The notes under the pieces: generated by a model
Seen by the model: only the letters and a program-made list of their open reading frames with translations
What the model was told of the DNA's origin: nothing
The model's database searches: none
In this document: positions 1-8,440 of the stretch, piece after piece
How the letters are laid out: each line of letters starts with the position of its first letter
How positions within the stretch are numbered: the first letter of the stretch is position 1
Source of the DNA: Verrucomicrobiia bacterium
GTDB lineage: Bacteria; Verrucomicrobiota; Verrucomicrobiia; Limisphaerales; Fontisphaeraceae
DNA: 64,000 nt
Reading direction: 5' to 3'
NCBI GenBank assembly: GCA_026414565.1
Contig: JAOAIT010000041.1
Coordinates: 1 to 64,000 of the forward strand
Made by a program: the position numbers and the translations under genes

Positions 1-140
1 TGAACAAGGTGGAGATGGCGTTTCGGGCGTATGATCCGTGCCTGGGATGCGCGACGCACAGCCTGCCCGGCCACCTGCCGCTGGAAGCCCGCGTCTATAA
101 CCACCGCCGCGAACTGGTGGACCTCATCCGCCGGGATTGA
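1..140 (+). CDS. [NiFe] hydrogenase large (alpha) subunit, C-terminal fragment
   Basis: Only the last 45 codons are present, read from base 3 to a TGA at 138-140; the gene begins outside the window. The peptide contains AYDPCLGCATH, which fits the C-terminal DPCxxCxxH signature of [NiFe] hydrogenase large subunits, where the two Cys ligate the Ni-Fe centre. After the His comes a 26-residue tail (SLPGHLPLEAR and onward). In this family the tail is removed by a maturation endopeptidase after metal insertion. The wording around the motif resembles group 3 (cytoplasmic, NAD(P)- or F420-linked) enzymes, but group assignment from 45 residues is tentative. Its neighbours are outside the window. Confidence 0.85.
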   Translation, partial: NKVEMAFRAYDPCLGCATHSLPGHLPLEARVYNHRRELVDLIRRD

Positions 141-170
141 ACACCCCTCGTGTGTCTTGCCGATAGCCAC

Positions 171-197
171 GTGGACATGGGGGTTATGTCCCTCCAC
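171..197 (+). terminator. stem-loop downstream of hydrogenase gene
   Basis: GGACAT (173-178) and ATGTCC (186-191) form a perfect six-base stem with a seven-base loop. Flanking GTGG and CCAC could extend it across a two-base bulge. It lies 32 bases after the hydrogenase stop codon. No T-tract follows, so an intrinsic terminator is uncertain. Confidence 0.25.
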
Positions 198-670
198 CGG
201 GGATGAGTGTTGCCCACAACCCGCCTCTGTGGCATCCAGCGCTCAGTTGAAATAAATTATTCAAGAAACTATTTGCCTCCTTCGTTGCCCCAAACGTGCC
301 GAAGGTTTCCCACGTTTGCATTCACTTCCGCCTCACCTGCGATCAATAACCCCCAGAGCCATCCTCTCTGCAAGTCCATTTAGGAGAAGGCAAAGTGCAA
401 AATGCAATACGGGCTAGGTGCGGGCCAGGAGGAGGACGAAAGCTGAGTTGCTCAAGCACGATTCAGTTGCAATGGGCATCCTGCTTAATTGGGTGAGGGC
501 TTTTGGCTTTGGCACGTCTGTGAGCCGCTGGCAGGGACATTGGCAATTCCTGCAATCCCTGAGTGGCAGGCGAGAGACTGAAGAGTTTGGCGCGACAACC
601 AGGCCCCGCCATCCCAAGATCGGGACTCGGTCCGGAGGAGGGATGCAACATAAGCAAAGTAAATCTATGA
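198..670. other. intergenic stretch without recognisable gene
   Basis: Open frames here (for example a 92-codon frame at 418-696 and two overlapping opposite-strand frames) have no recognisable domain, no convincing ribosome binding site and no protein-like composition. A short AT-rich patch lies near 245-275. Nothing else could be supported. Confidence 0.5.
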
Positions 671-699
671 TTGACAGGAACCGCCGAGGTTCTTAATTT
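671..699 (+). promoter_or_regulatory. predicted sigma70-type promoter with operator-like palindrome
   Basis: TTGACA at 671-676 is a perfect -35 hexamer. TAATTT at 694-699 follows after a 17-base spacer as a plausible -10. Inside the spacer is an inverted repeat GAACC-N5-GGTTC (678-692). It sits where a repressor would block RNA polymerase, and the gene just downstream encodes an IclR-type regulator, so autoregulation is a reasonable inference. Confidence 0.45.
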
Positions 700-773
700 C
701 ACCTGCGAAATACAATTTCATAAGTAAAAGCATGGGCCACCGCCCCGTCCAGCGGCCGGCTGTTGCCGGCAGG

Positions 774-1586
774 ATGTCCCGCTACCAGGTGCCGAATCTG
801 GAGCGGGGCCTGAAGATTCTGGAGCTATTGCTCGACTATCCGGAAGGATTGACACAACGCGAAATTGCGGCCCGATTGCGCTGTCCGGCCACCAGTGTTT
901 ATCGGATCACCCTGACACTGGCGGCCTATGGATATGTGCAGCGCGACGAGGAGAGCAAGGCGGTGCGCTTAAGCCCCAAGTTGCTGGCGATGGGCAGCCG
1001 GGTTTTAGCCGAGGAGGATTGGTTGAGCGTGGCCATGGACGCGGCCAAGGTGTTGCGTGACGCGGTGAAAGAAACGGTACTGATTGGCACGCTGGCGGGG
1101 GATGCGTTTGTGGTGCTGGGCCAGGTGTTGGGTGCGCATCCGTTCAAGTTTTCGGTGGATTTGGGCACGCATCTGCCCCTGCACACGGCTGCGCCAGCCA
1201 AGGCGATGCTCGCGTTTTTGCCCGAGGAGGAGCGCCGCCGGGTGTTGTGGAAAATCAAGTACGAAAAATTCAATGAGCGCACCTTGAGCAACGTCCAAGC
1301 ATTACAAGCCGAGCTAATGCAGGTGGCGCGGCTCGGGTATGCTGTGGACCGGCAGGAGCAGTTGACCGGCATTCATTGTGTGGCGGCGCCAGTTTTGAAT
1401 CGTCACGGCTACCCCGTGGCAGCCTTGTGGACCACTGGCCCGGCCGATCGGTTGCGGGAAACAGATTTTCCCCAGGTGGCGGCGCAGGTGATGGCGCAGG
1501 CCCGGCGGGTGTCGCAGCACCTGGGCTTTGGGTGGATTGCCGCCTCCGGCAGGAGCGACGGCCAAGGGCAGCACGGACATGAATAA
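774..1586 (+). CDS. IclR family transcriptional regulator
   Basis: Predicted DNA-binding regulator of 270 residues. The N-terminal winged helix-turn-helix (about residues 5-65, including GLTQREIAARL and SVYRITLTL) is followed by the IclR effector-binding domain (about 75-250). Start at 774 is chosen because MSRYQVPNLERGLKIL is where family members normally begin; an in-frame ATG at 732 would add 14 atypical residues, and neither start has a strong Shine-Dalgarno sequence. The stop overlaps the start of the next gene by eight bases, suggesting co-transcription with the catabolic cassette downstream. IclR proteins usually sense a carbon-source metabolite; the ligand here is unknown. Confidence 0.88.
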   Translation: MSRYQVPNLERGLKILELLLDYPEGLTQREIAARLRCPATSVYRITLTLAAYGYVQRDEESKAVRLSPKLLAMGSRVLAEEDWLSVAMDAAKVLRDAVKETVLIGTLAGDAFVVLGQVLGAHPFKFSVDLGTHLPLHTAAPAKAMLAFLPEEERRRVLWKIKYEKFNERTLSNVQALQAELMQVARLGYAVDRQEQLTGIHCVAAPVLNRHGYPVAALWTTGPADRLRETDFPQVAAQVMAQARRVSQHLGFGWIAASGRSDGQGQHGHE

Positions 1587-4500
1587 GATACTGCGGGTCA
1601 AATGGATGGTGGGGGCGATGCTTTTAAGCTGGCTGGCCGTCGGAATCCAGGCGGCGGCCCCGGGCTGGGCGGAAGCCTTGCTGGCGCAACGCAAGGCCGC
1701 GCTGGAAAAAACCGCGGTTCAAGAATCGCCCTGGTTCACCACCGGGCCGCTGCCGGCTAAATCTTTTGGCGAGGCGTTGTTTCCCGAAAAGGAGATCAAC
1801 CTCGAAGCGCGCACAGAAGATGGCAAGCGGCGACTTTGGCAGGTGAAGGATTATCCCAACGGGGTGGTGAATGATTTGCGCGCAGGCAACAGCATGTCCA
1901 CGTATTTCTATCGCACGCTGGTGGCCAGGACGGCGGGGCCGCTGCGGATCAGCCTGGGCAGCGACGACGGCTGCGAGTTTTGGTTCAACGGGGAGAAGGT
2001 GTTGTCGCGTGATGTGCCGCGGGGCGCGGCCCCGGATCAGGATGTGGTGAATGTGCAACTCAGACCGGGCACCAACACGGTGTTGTTCAAAATCTACAAC
2101 CGCACGGGGAATTGCGGTTTTTACTATCAAAGCGGGGTCACCTCGCCGACGGCGATCCTGGCCGGGCTGGCCAGCCGGTATCCGCGGGAGATGGCGTTGT
2201 TTGCCAGGTACGGCCAGCCGGCCCGCTGGCTGCGCAACGCGGACAACACCACGGTGGAGCAGGAGGTCATCATTGGTTTGCTTAAGCGACTCAAAGAAGT
2301 GGAGGCGGCCCGGCAGCAGTTTCAATCGCTGGTGGAGTCCAAGGCCGCGCCCGACAATCCGGCCTGGCTCACGCTATGGCTGGGGCTGGCGGAGGAAGTG
2401 GATGCGTTCGAGCAGGCCAGGGCCGAGGTGGATCGCTTGAGTCCGGCCGCCCTGCGGCTGGCGGTGGAGGACTTGCAAAGGACCCATGGGGAGAAATACC
2501 GCGAAGGCGCGGCGGTGTTGGCGGAGTTGCAGCGTTTCGAGCAGGGGCTGCCAAAACTCAAAGAAGCCCTGGCCGCCGGCGAGCGTCGCGCCTTGCAGGC
2601 GGTGCAACACTACCGCGCCCTGGAGCGAAGAGCGTTGCTGGCCAATCCAGCCATAGATTTTCAGGAAATCCTGCTCATCAAGCGGCGCGAGGGCAACCTG
2701 GGCCTGCCACAAAACTGGCAGGGCAACAGCAGCCTGAATCCGCGCATGGAAAATGAACTGGTGCGGATGAACGTGCGCGAGGAGTTGCCGGCGTTGCGGC
2801 GGGTGTACAAGCCCACCAATGATGTTTTCGTGGGCGATGTGGATTTGCATTACGACGGCCAGAAACTGCTCTTTTCCTCCATTGGCTCGCACGGGCGCTG
2901 GCAGGTCTTCGAGATCAACGTGGACGGCACCGGCCTGCGGCAGGTCACCCCGGGGGACGAGCCGGACATTGACAGTTATGATGCCATTTATCTGCCGGAC
3001 GATCGGATCATCTTTGATGCCACCACTCCCTTCACCGGCGTGCCTTGTGTGGGCGGCGCGGACTATGTGGCCAACCTGCATCTCATGACACCGGACGGCC
3101 GGCACATCCGGCGGCTGTGTTTTGACCAGGATAACAACTGGTGTCCGGTCATGCTGCCCAACGGCCGGGTGATGTACCTGCGCTGGGAATACACGGACAG
3201 CGCCCATTATTTCAGCCGCGTGCTCATGTCCATGAATCCGGACGGCACAGGACAGATGGAGTTCTATGGCAGCAATTCCTACTGGCCCAACTCGCTGTTT
3301 TATGCGCGGCCCCTGCCGGGCAGCGCGACGAAATTTGTGGGCATTGTGAGCGGGCATCATGGGGTGCCGCGCATGGGCGAGCTGGTGTTGTTTGACGCGG
3401 CGCGCGGGCGGCAGAGCGACGCCGGGGCAATCCAGCGCATTCCGGGGTACGGCAAGCCGGTCAAAGCGGAGATCAAGGATGCGCTGGTGGATGGCTCGTG
3501 GCCGAAGTTTTTGCATCCGTTTCCGTTGAGCGACAAACATTTTCTGGTGGCCTGCAAGCCCACCCCGCAGGCGCTGTGGGGCATTTATCTGGTGGATATT
3601 TTCAACAACCTGCTGTTGCTGCGCCAGGAGCCGGGCTATGCGCTGTTCGAGCCGGTGCCCCTGCGCAAAACGGAGCGGCCGCCCATCATCCAGGACAAGG
3701 TGCGGCCCGGCGCCACCAATGCCGTGGTGTACCTGCACAATGTGTACCAGGGCGATGGTTTGCAAGGCGTGCCGCCGGGCACGGTGAAAAGCCTGCGGTT
3801 GTTTCAGTATGAATATTCCTATCGCAACATGGGCGGGCATTATTTCATCGGCATGGAAGGGGGCTGGGACGTGCGGCGCCTGATTGGCACCGTGCCGGTG
3901 CAGCCTGATGGCTCGGCTTTGTTCAACGTGCCCGCCAACACGCCGTTGGCCATCCAACCGCTGGACGCCGAAGGCAAGGCGCTCCAGCAGATGCGGAGCT
4001 GGTTTGTGGGAATGCCGGGCGAGTATGTTTCCTGCGGCGGCTGTCATGAGCGGCAGAATCAGAGCTCCACCCTGCGCAATGCTCTCGCGGCTCGCAGCAC
4101 ACCGGTGGATCCCACGCCGTGGCACGGTCCCAAGCGTGGATTCAGTTTCCTGCGGGAGGTCCAGCCGGTGCTGGATCGCTATTGCTCGGGTTGCCATGAT
4201 GGCAAAGACCCCGCGCGGCCCAATCTTGCCGACACGCAAATCGTGCGGACCACCGTCGGGGCGCGGCTGCCGGTATCCTATTTGAACCTGCATCCCTTCG
4301 TGCGCCGCAACGGCCCGGAAGGGGATTATCATGTGCTGACTCCCCTGGAGTTTCACGCCGACACCAGCCGGCTGGTGCAGATGTTGCGCAAGGGGCATTA
4401 CAATGTGCGTCTGGATGCGGAGGCGTGGGATCGTCTGATTACCTGGATTGACTTGAATGTGCCGGCCCACGGCACCTTTCACGAGGCGGGCAGCATCCCG

Positions 4501-5535
4501 TCCAACTTTGCGCAGCGGCGGCGGGAGGCCGCGATAAAATATGCCAATGTCCACGAAGACATTGAGGAAATCCCCAATCCCTCACCGCCCCGCCCGGCCT
4601 TTCAAATGCCCCCGCCGATGCCGCCGCGGCCGGCGCCCGTGACCCTGGCCGGCTGGCCCTTCAGCGAGGCCGAGGCCAAAACCCGGCAGGCGCAACTGGG
4701 CACCTCGGAACTACGACTCGATTTGGGAGGGGGCCAGGCGATTGTCTGCCGGCGCATTCCAGCAGGCGAATTTCCAATGGGCGATGTGCAGGGCGAGGCG
4801 GATGAATATCCGATGACTGTGGTCAAAATTGAACGGCCCTTCTGGCTGGGCGTAATGGAAGTGAGCCTGGCGCAATATCAACAATTTGATCCGCAGCATC
4901 GAAACGGTTACTACGACATGCATTACAAAGATCAGGTCAAGCCGGGTTATCTTATGGACGCGCCCAACCTGCCGGTCATCCGGGTGTCCTGGGAGCAGGC
5001 CATGGCCTTTTGCCGCTGGCTCTCGGCGCGCACCGGCAAACGGGTCACGCTGCCCACCGAGGCGCAATGGGAATGGGCCTGCCGGGCTGGCACGGCGTCC
5101 CCCATGTACTACGGAGATTTGAACACGGACTTTGCCCCGTTTGCCAATCTGGCAGACGCCACCATCAGCCAGTTGGCCGTGCAGGGGGTGGACCCCCAAC
5201 CCATACCCAACCCGGACAAGTTTTGGGATTTTGTGCCCAAGGATGCCCGTTTCAATGATGGAGTGCTGCATCTGGCTGAGTGCGGCCGCTACCGTCCCAA
5301 TGCCTGGGGGTTGCACGACATGATCGGCAACGTCGCCGAGTGGACTCTGGACGACTACCGGCCTTATCCCTACACCCCGGCGCCCGCTGCAACTGTGACC
5401 GCCCAAACCCGGAAAGTCGTGCGGGGCGGCTCCTGGGCCGAGCGGCCCAAGGAATCGCGGGCTTCCTCGCGTCTGGATTATCCGGCGTGGCAGCGCGTGT
5501 ACAACGTGGGCTTCCGCGTGGCCGTGCTGGATTAA
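1579..5535 (+). CDS. giant exported protein: beta-sandwich, HZS-alpha-like propeller, two CxxCH motifs, SUMF1 domain
   Basis: A predicted 1318-residue secreted protein. The start at 1579 gives a typical signal peptide (MNKILRVKWMVGAMLLSWLAVG). About residues 50-190 resemble a carbohydrate-binding or PA14-like beta-sandwich, followed by a helical stretch. About 400-790 is a propeller with TolB/PD40-like blades such as FEINVDGTGLRQVTPG, as in hydrazine synthase alpha-like proteins. CGGCH (819-823) and CSGCH (869-873) are c-type haem motifs. Residues from about 1055 form a formylglycine-generating-enzyme-like (SUMF1) domain with IGNVAEW and VVRGGSW. The usual GFRC ending is NVGFRVAV here, so the catalytic Cys of true FGE appears absent. 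The gene overlaps the regulator upstream; the isomerase-like gene follows after 42 bases. Substrate and role are unknown; a periplasmic redox or binding function is inferred. Confidence 0.85.
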   Translation: MNKILRVKWMVGAMLLSWLAVGIQAAAPGWAEALLAQRKAALEKTAVQESPWFTTGPLPAKSFGEALFPEKEINLEARTEDGKRRLWQVKDYPNGVVNDLRAGNSMSTYFYRTLVARTAGPLRISLGSDDGCEFWFNGEKVLSRDVPRGAAPDQDVVNVQLRPGTNTVLFKIYNRTGNCGFYYQSGVTSPTAILAGLASRYPREMALFARYGQPARWLRNADNTTVEQEVIIGLLKRLKEVEAARQQFQSLVESKAAPDNPAWLTLWLGLAEEVDAFEQARAEVDRLSPAALRLAVEDLQRTHGEKYREGAAVLAELQRFEQGLPKLKEALAAGERRALQAVQHYRALERRALLANPAIDFQEILLIKRREGNLGLPQNWQGNSSLNPRMENELVRMNVREELPALRRVYKPTNDVFVGDVDLHYDGQKLLFSSIGSHGRWQVFEINVDGTGLRQVTPGDEPDIDSYDAIYLPDDRIIFDATTPFTGVPCVGGADYVANLHLMTPDGRHIRRLCFDQDNNWCPVMLPNGRVMYLRWEYTDSAHYFSRVLMSMNPDGTGQMEFYGSNSYWPNSLFYARPLPGSATKFVGIVSGHHGVPRMGELVLFDAARGRQSDAGAIQRIPGYGKPVKAEIKDALVDGSWPKFLHPFPLSDKHFLVACKPTPQALWGIYLVDIFNNLLLLRQEPGYALFEPVPLRKTERPPIIQDKVRPGATNAVVYLHNVYQGDGLQGVPPGTVKSLRLFQYEYSYRNMGGHYFIGMEGGWDVRRLIGTVPVQPDGSALFNVPANTPLAIQPLDAEGKALQQMRSWFVGMPGEYVSCGGCHERQNQSSTLRNALAARSTPVDPTPWHGPKRGFSFLREVQPVLDRYCSGCHDGKDPARPNLADTQIVRTTVGARLPVSYLNLHPFVRRNGPEGDYHVLTPLEFHADTSRLVQMLRKGHYNVRLDAEAWDRLITWIDLNVPAHGTFHEAGSIPSNFAQRRREAAIKYANVHEDIEEIPNPSPPRPAFQMPPPMPPRPAPVTLAGWPFSEAEAKTRQAQLGTSELRLDLGGGQAIVCRRIPAGEFPMGDVQGEADEYPMTVVKIERPFWLGVMEVSLAQYQQFDPQHRNGYYDMHYKDQVKPGYLMDAPNLPVIRVSWEQAMAFCRWLSARTGKRVTLPTEAQWEWACRAGTASPMYYGDLNTDFAPFANLADATISQLAVQGVDPQPIPNPDKFWDFVPKDARFNDGVLHLAECGRYRPNAWGLHDMIGNVAEWTLDDYRPYPYTPAPAATVTAQTRKVVRGGSWAERPKESRASSRLDYPAWQRVYNVGFRVAVLD

Positions 5536-5577
5536 GTTTTAACGGCCAACTCAACCCCAACCAACTCACATCAACGC

Positions 5578-6270
5578 ATGAATCGCAGAACTCACCTCAA
5601 ACTGATGGCCGCAGCCGCCGGCGCCGCCGCGCTTAGTGGCAGTCTGGCCCACGCAGCCCAAACCTCTATGAAAACCAAAACCGTGAAACTCCCCAAGTAC
5701 TCCAACGCCGACTTCTACGATAAAAGCGGCAAGTTCCTGCCGGAAAAAGCCAAAGCGGCTTATTTCGACATGATGCAGCGCCATGGCTATGACATGCACA
5801 TCGAGCACGCCAAAAAGTGGGCCACGGACTTCTGGGTGACGGACTTTGGCCTGGGCGACTTTGTGCACGTGGGCATGGGGGGGGTGTTCTGGATCAATTC
5901 GCAGGAGCACAACTACTTTGCGCACGAAATTTACCTGCTGCCGGGCCAGATGATTGTGGAGCATGCCCACGTGGAAACCGCCAGGGCCAGGCCCAAGATG
6001 GAAAGCTGGCACGTGCGCCATGGCAGTGTGTACTGCTTCGGGGAAACCGGCGGCGACATTCCGGCCGGGGTGGTGTTGCCGAAAAGTCAGGAAAAGTACA
6101 TCACGGTGCGCCGTTGCACCGAGGTGGTGGCGGGCGATTTGCTCACCCTGAACCGGCCCACGGCCAAGCACTTTATGATGGGCGGCCCTGCCGGCGGCAT
6201 CGTCAGCGAATACGCCTCTTTTCACGACAACGACGGGCTGCGCTTTACTAATCCCAATGTGAAGTTCTGA
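5578..6270 (+). CDS. D-lyxose isomerase-like cupin protein, possibly Tat-exported
   Basis: A 230-residue cupin-fold protein. The section VEHAHVETARARPKMESWHV carries HxH followed by a KME motif, resembling the metal-binding strand of D-lyxose/D-mannose ketol-isomerases (family knowledge). The N-terminus has an RRTHLK twin-arginine-like motif, a hydrophobic Ala-rich stretch and a possible cleavage after AHA. A cytoplasmic form starting at the internal ATG at 5668 (MKTKTVKLPKYS) cannot be excluded, as neither start has a clear ribosome binding site. It lies in a same-strand run with kinase and aldolase genes, so an aldose-ketose isomerisation step is likely. The exact substrate cannot be read from sequence. 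Confidence 0.65.
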   Translation: MNRRTHLKLMAAAAGAAALSGSLAHAAQTSMKTKTVKLPKYSNADFYDKSGKFLPEKAKAAYFDMMQRHGYDMHIEHAKKWATDFWVTDFGLGDFVHVGMGGVFWINSQEHNYFAHEIYLLPGQMIVEHAHVETARARPKMESWHVRHGSVYCFGETGGDIPAGVVLPKSQEKYITVRRCTEVVAGDLLTLNRPTAKHFMMGGPAGGIVSEYASFHDNDGLRFTNPNVKF

Positions 6271-6318
6271 TCCCCACCTTCAACCGACCCATACCCCCCC
6301 ATCCCCCACTGAAGCCTT

Positions 6319-6639
6319 ATGCAAAAGGAATTCCATCATATCGGCATGCCCACCGCCCAAAAACGCCCGGATGAAATCTATCTGGAAAGCGTCAAGCTCT
6401 TCATCACCGACGCCGGGAAAAACCCGCATCGCATCGAGTGGGTGCGCCCGGAGCCAGGGTGCCCTTTCCCGGAAGTGATGAAGACGAAGGCGCACGTGGC
6501 CTACACGGTGGACAATCTGGAGGAGGCGCTGCGCGGCAAACAGGTGATCTGGCCGCCGTTTGAGCCGCTGCCGGGGGTGCGCGTGGCCTTTGTGCTCGAT
6601 GAAGAGGCGCCCGTGGAATATCTGGAGTTCAAATCCTGA
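6319..6639 (+). CDS. VOC (glyoxalase/dioxygenase superfamily) protein
   Basis: A 106-residue single-domain protein beginning MQKEFHHIGMPT, with the beta-alpha-beta pattern of the vicinal oxygen chelate fold (KTKAHVAYTVDNLEEAL, then VRVAFVLDEEAPVEYLEF). VOC proteins act as lyases, epimerases or dioxygenases on small, often metal-chelating, substrates. Candidate metal residues are the His in HHIG and the Glu in VEYLEF. It stands 48 bases after the isomerase-like gene and 13 bases before dhaK, so it very probably belongs to the same operon. No specific reaction can be assigned. Confidence 0.7.
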   Translation: MQKEFHHIGMPTAQKRPDEIYLESVKLFITDAGKNPHRIEWVRPEPGCPFPEVMKTKAHVAYTVDNLEEALRGKQVIWPPFEPLPGVRVAFVLDEEAPVEYLEFKS

Positions 6640-6652
6640 AAAGGAGGTTCTT

Positions 6653-7654
6653 ATGGCCATGAAAAAATTTATCAACAACCCGAAAAACCTTACCCCGGAA
6701 TTGCTCGAGGGGTTTGTCATTGCCCACGGCGACCTGGTGAAACTGGTTTCCGAAAAAATCGTCTGCCGCGCCCAGCCCAAGCCGCAGAACAAGGTGGCGC
6801 TGGTGACGCTCGGCGGGGCGGGGCATGAGCCGGCACTCAGCGGCTTTGTGGGTCCAGGCATGTTGGATTTCAGCGTGGTGGGCGACATCTTTGCGGCGCC
6901 GGGACCGCCCAAAGTCATTGAGGCCCTGCGCCTGGCCAGGCGCGATGCCGGCATCTTGTTTGTGGTGCTCAATCACGCCGGCGATGTCATGAGCGCCAAC
7001 ATGGCCATGGAAATGGCCGACAAGGAGGGCATCCGGTACAAAATGATCCTGACGCATGAGGACATCGCCCCCGGCGCGGATGCGCCGGCGGAAGACCGCC
7101 GCGGACTGGTGGGGGCCCTGCCGCTGTACAAGATTGCCGGGGCGGCCGCCGAGGCCGGCAAAAGTCTGGAGGACGTTTACACCTTGGCGGAGCGCTTCAA
7201 TCAAAACATGGCCACCCTGGCCGTGGCGATGAAAACTGCGACGCACCCGGCCACCGGCCAGAGCATTTTTGAGCTGGCAGATGATGAGATGGAAATCGGC
7301 ATGGGGCAGCATGGCGAGGCGGGCACGGGACCTTGCAAAATCATGACCGCTGACCAGACCGCCGAGATGATGCTCACACGGCTGCTGGAGGCGATTAAAG
7401 CCCGTCAGGGCGATCGCCTGCTGTTGATTTTGAACGGCAGCGGCGCCACCACCTTGATGGAGCTGTATATCGTGTTGCGCGCCTGTAAGAAACTGCTGGA
7501 TGCGCGCGGCCTTCAGCTCGCCGCCGCGGAAGTGGGCGAGTTCCTCACGGTGCAGGAAATGGCGGGGTTCCAGATGTTCGTCGCGAAAATGGATGACGAG
7601 CTATTGCACTACTATCAGGCACCCTGCCATACGCCGGCCTGGACGAGGCCCTGA
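6653..7654 (+). CDS. dhaK: dihydroxyacetone kinase subunit DhaK-like
   Basis: A 333-residue DhaK-domain protein. The start is fixed by a strong Shine-Dalgarno AAGGAGG (6641-6647) in front of the ATG at 6653. Recognisable segments are FINNPKNLTPELLEGFV at the N-terminus, LGGAGHEPALSGFVG (the glycine-rich substrate loop), LNHAGDVM, and EIGMGQHGEAGTG, whose His corresponds to the residue that covalently holds the keto substrate in characterised DhaK proteins. Family members phosphorylate dihydroxyacetone or other small ketoses such as erythrulose or apulose. DhaL is encoded just downstream, but no DhaM is seen, so an ATP-dependent mode is more likely than a PTS-dependent one. Confidence 0.9.
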   Translation: MAMKKFINNPKNLTPELLEGFVIAHGDLVKLVSEKIVCRAQPKPQNKVALVTLGGAGHEPALSGFVGPGMLDFSVVGDIFAAPGPPKVIEALRLARRDAGILFVVLNHAGDVMSANMAMEMADKEGIRYKMILTHEDIAPGADAPAEDRRGLVGALPLYKIAGAAAEAGKSLEDVYTLAERFNQNMATLAVAMKTATHPATGQSIFELADDEMEIGMGQHGEAGTGPCKIMTADQTAEMMLTRLLEAIKARQGDRLLLILNGSGATTLMELYIVLRACKKLLDARGLQLAAAEVGEFLTVQEMAGFQMFVAKMDDELLHYYQAPCHTPAWTRP

Positions 7655-7692
7655 CCACCACCGTGGCTCAGCCAATCAAGCTCTCCATGACC

Positions 7693-7720
7693 AAAGGCTT
7701 AGTGCGGCCAGGCCTTTTTC
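7693..7720 (+). terminator. weak terminator-like hairpin between dhaK and dhaL
   Basis: AAAGGC (7693-7698) can pair with GCCTTT (7712-7717), followed by a short T-run (TTTTTCTTT). The stem is only six bases with a 13-base loop. It lies in the 103-base gap between the two kinase subunits and could lower expression of the downstream genes. Confidence 0.25.
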
Positions 7721-7757
7721 TTTGAGGGAATAAAAGCAGCCGGCAGGAGTTGTAACG

Positions 7758-8387
7758 ATGGAAACAATCAACCTTGCGCAGTTGGGGGCCATGTTGCAGG
7801 CGGCGGCGGCACAGATTCGGGCCCACCACGAGATGCTCTCGCGACTGGACAGCGCCATCGGCGACGGCGATCACGGTACCACGATCTTGCGCACCATGGA
7901 GACCGTGGAGCGTACCGTGGCGGAGGGCGCGCCTACTTTCCAGGAATTGTTGTCCAAAGTCGCCTGGGCGGTGATGGGCTGCGATGGCGGTTCCACCAGT
8001 CCGCTGCTGGGCTCCCTGTTCCTGGGCATGAGTGAGGCGGTGGCCGGCCGGACGGAGCTGGACCACGCAGCCATGGTGGCCATGTTCGAGGCCGGCATCA
8101 ACAAACTTGCCCGCCAAAGCCGCGCCAAGGTGGGCGACAAAACCATGATGGATGCCTTCCTGCCGGCGTTGGAGGCTTTGAAGGCCGCGGACCCCACGGG
8201 CGGCATCCCGGCCGCGTTGGCGCAGGCTGCAGCCGCTGCCGCCCAGGGGGCTGATGCCACCAAAAACATGCGTGCCAAATTCGGCCGCGCCCGCAACTTG
8301 GGCGATCGCGTCCTTGGCCATCCCGATCCGGGAGCTGTATCGGTATCCCTGATTTTCAAGGGATTCAGCGACGGCCTGAAACCGTAG
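7758..8387 (+). CDS. dhaL: dihydroxyacetone kinase ADP-binding subunit DhaL-like
   Basis: A 209-residue DhaL-domain protein, the nucleotide-binding partner of DhaK. The Asp-rich Mg-nucleotide loop SAIGDGDHGTT (about residues 32-42), GCDGGSTSPLLGSLFLGM and the GDKTMMDAFLPAL segment are typical. So is the C-terminal sequence RARNLGDRVLGHPDPGA. Length matches stand-alone DhaL proteins (about 210 residues). The start ATG has GGCAGGAG about nine bases upstream. Together with dhaK it should form a two-component kinase whose phosphorylated product would feed the aldolase encoded next. Confidence 0.9.
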   Translation: METINLAQLGAMLQAAAAQIRAHHEMLSRLDSAIGDGDHGTTILRTMETVERTVAEGAPTFQELLSKVAWAVMGCDGGSTSPLLGSLFLGMSEAVAGRTELDHAAMVAMFEAGINKLARQSRAKVGDKTMMDAFLPALEALKAADPTGGIPAALAQAAAAAAQGADATKNMRAKFGRARNLGDRVLGHPDPGAVSVSLIFKGFSDGLKP

Positions 8388-8440
8388 TCCGATCCCATCG
8401 CGTAACATTGTAATCAATCAACCTTAACTGACCTCACCTT

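Noticed and set aside
418-696. 92-codon frame in the first intergenic region
   Set aside because: No domain, no ribosome binding site, and overlapping open frames on the other strand. It also runs through the predicted IclR promoter.
2374-4554. Long minus-strand reading frame (726 codons) opposite the giant protein gene
   Set aside because: It mirrors the codon structure of the plus-strand gene, has no recognisable domain and its translation is rich in residues typical of antisense frames in GC-rich DNA. The same applies to long antisense frames opposite czcA, gyrB, gyrA and pheA.
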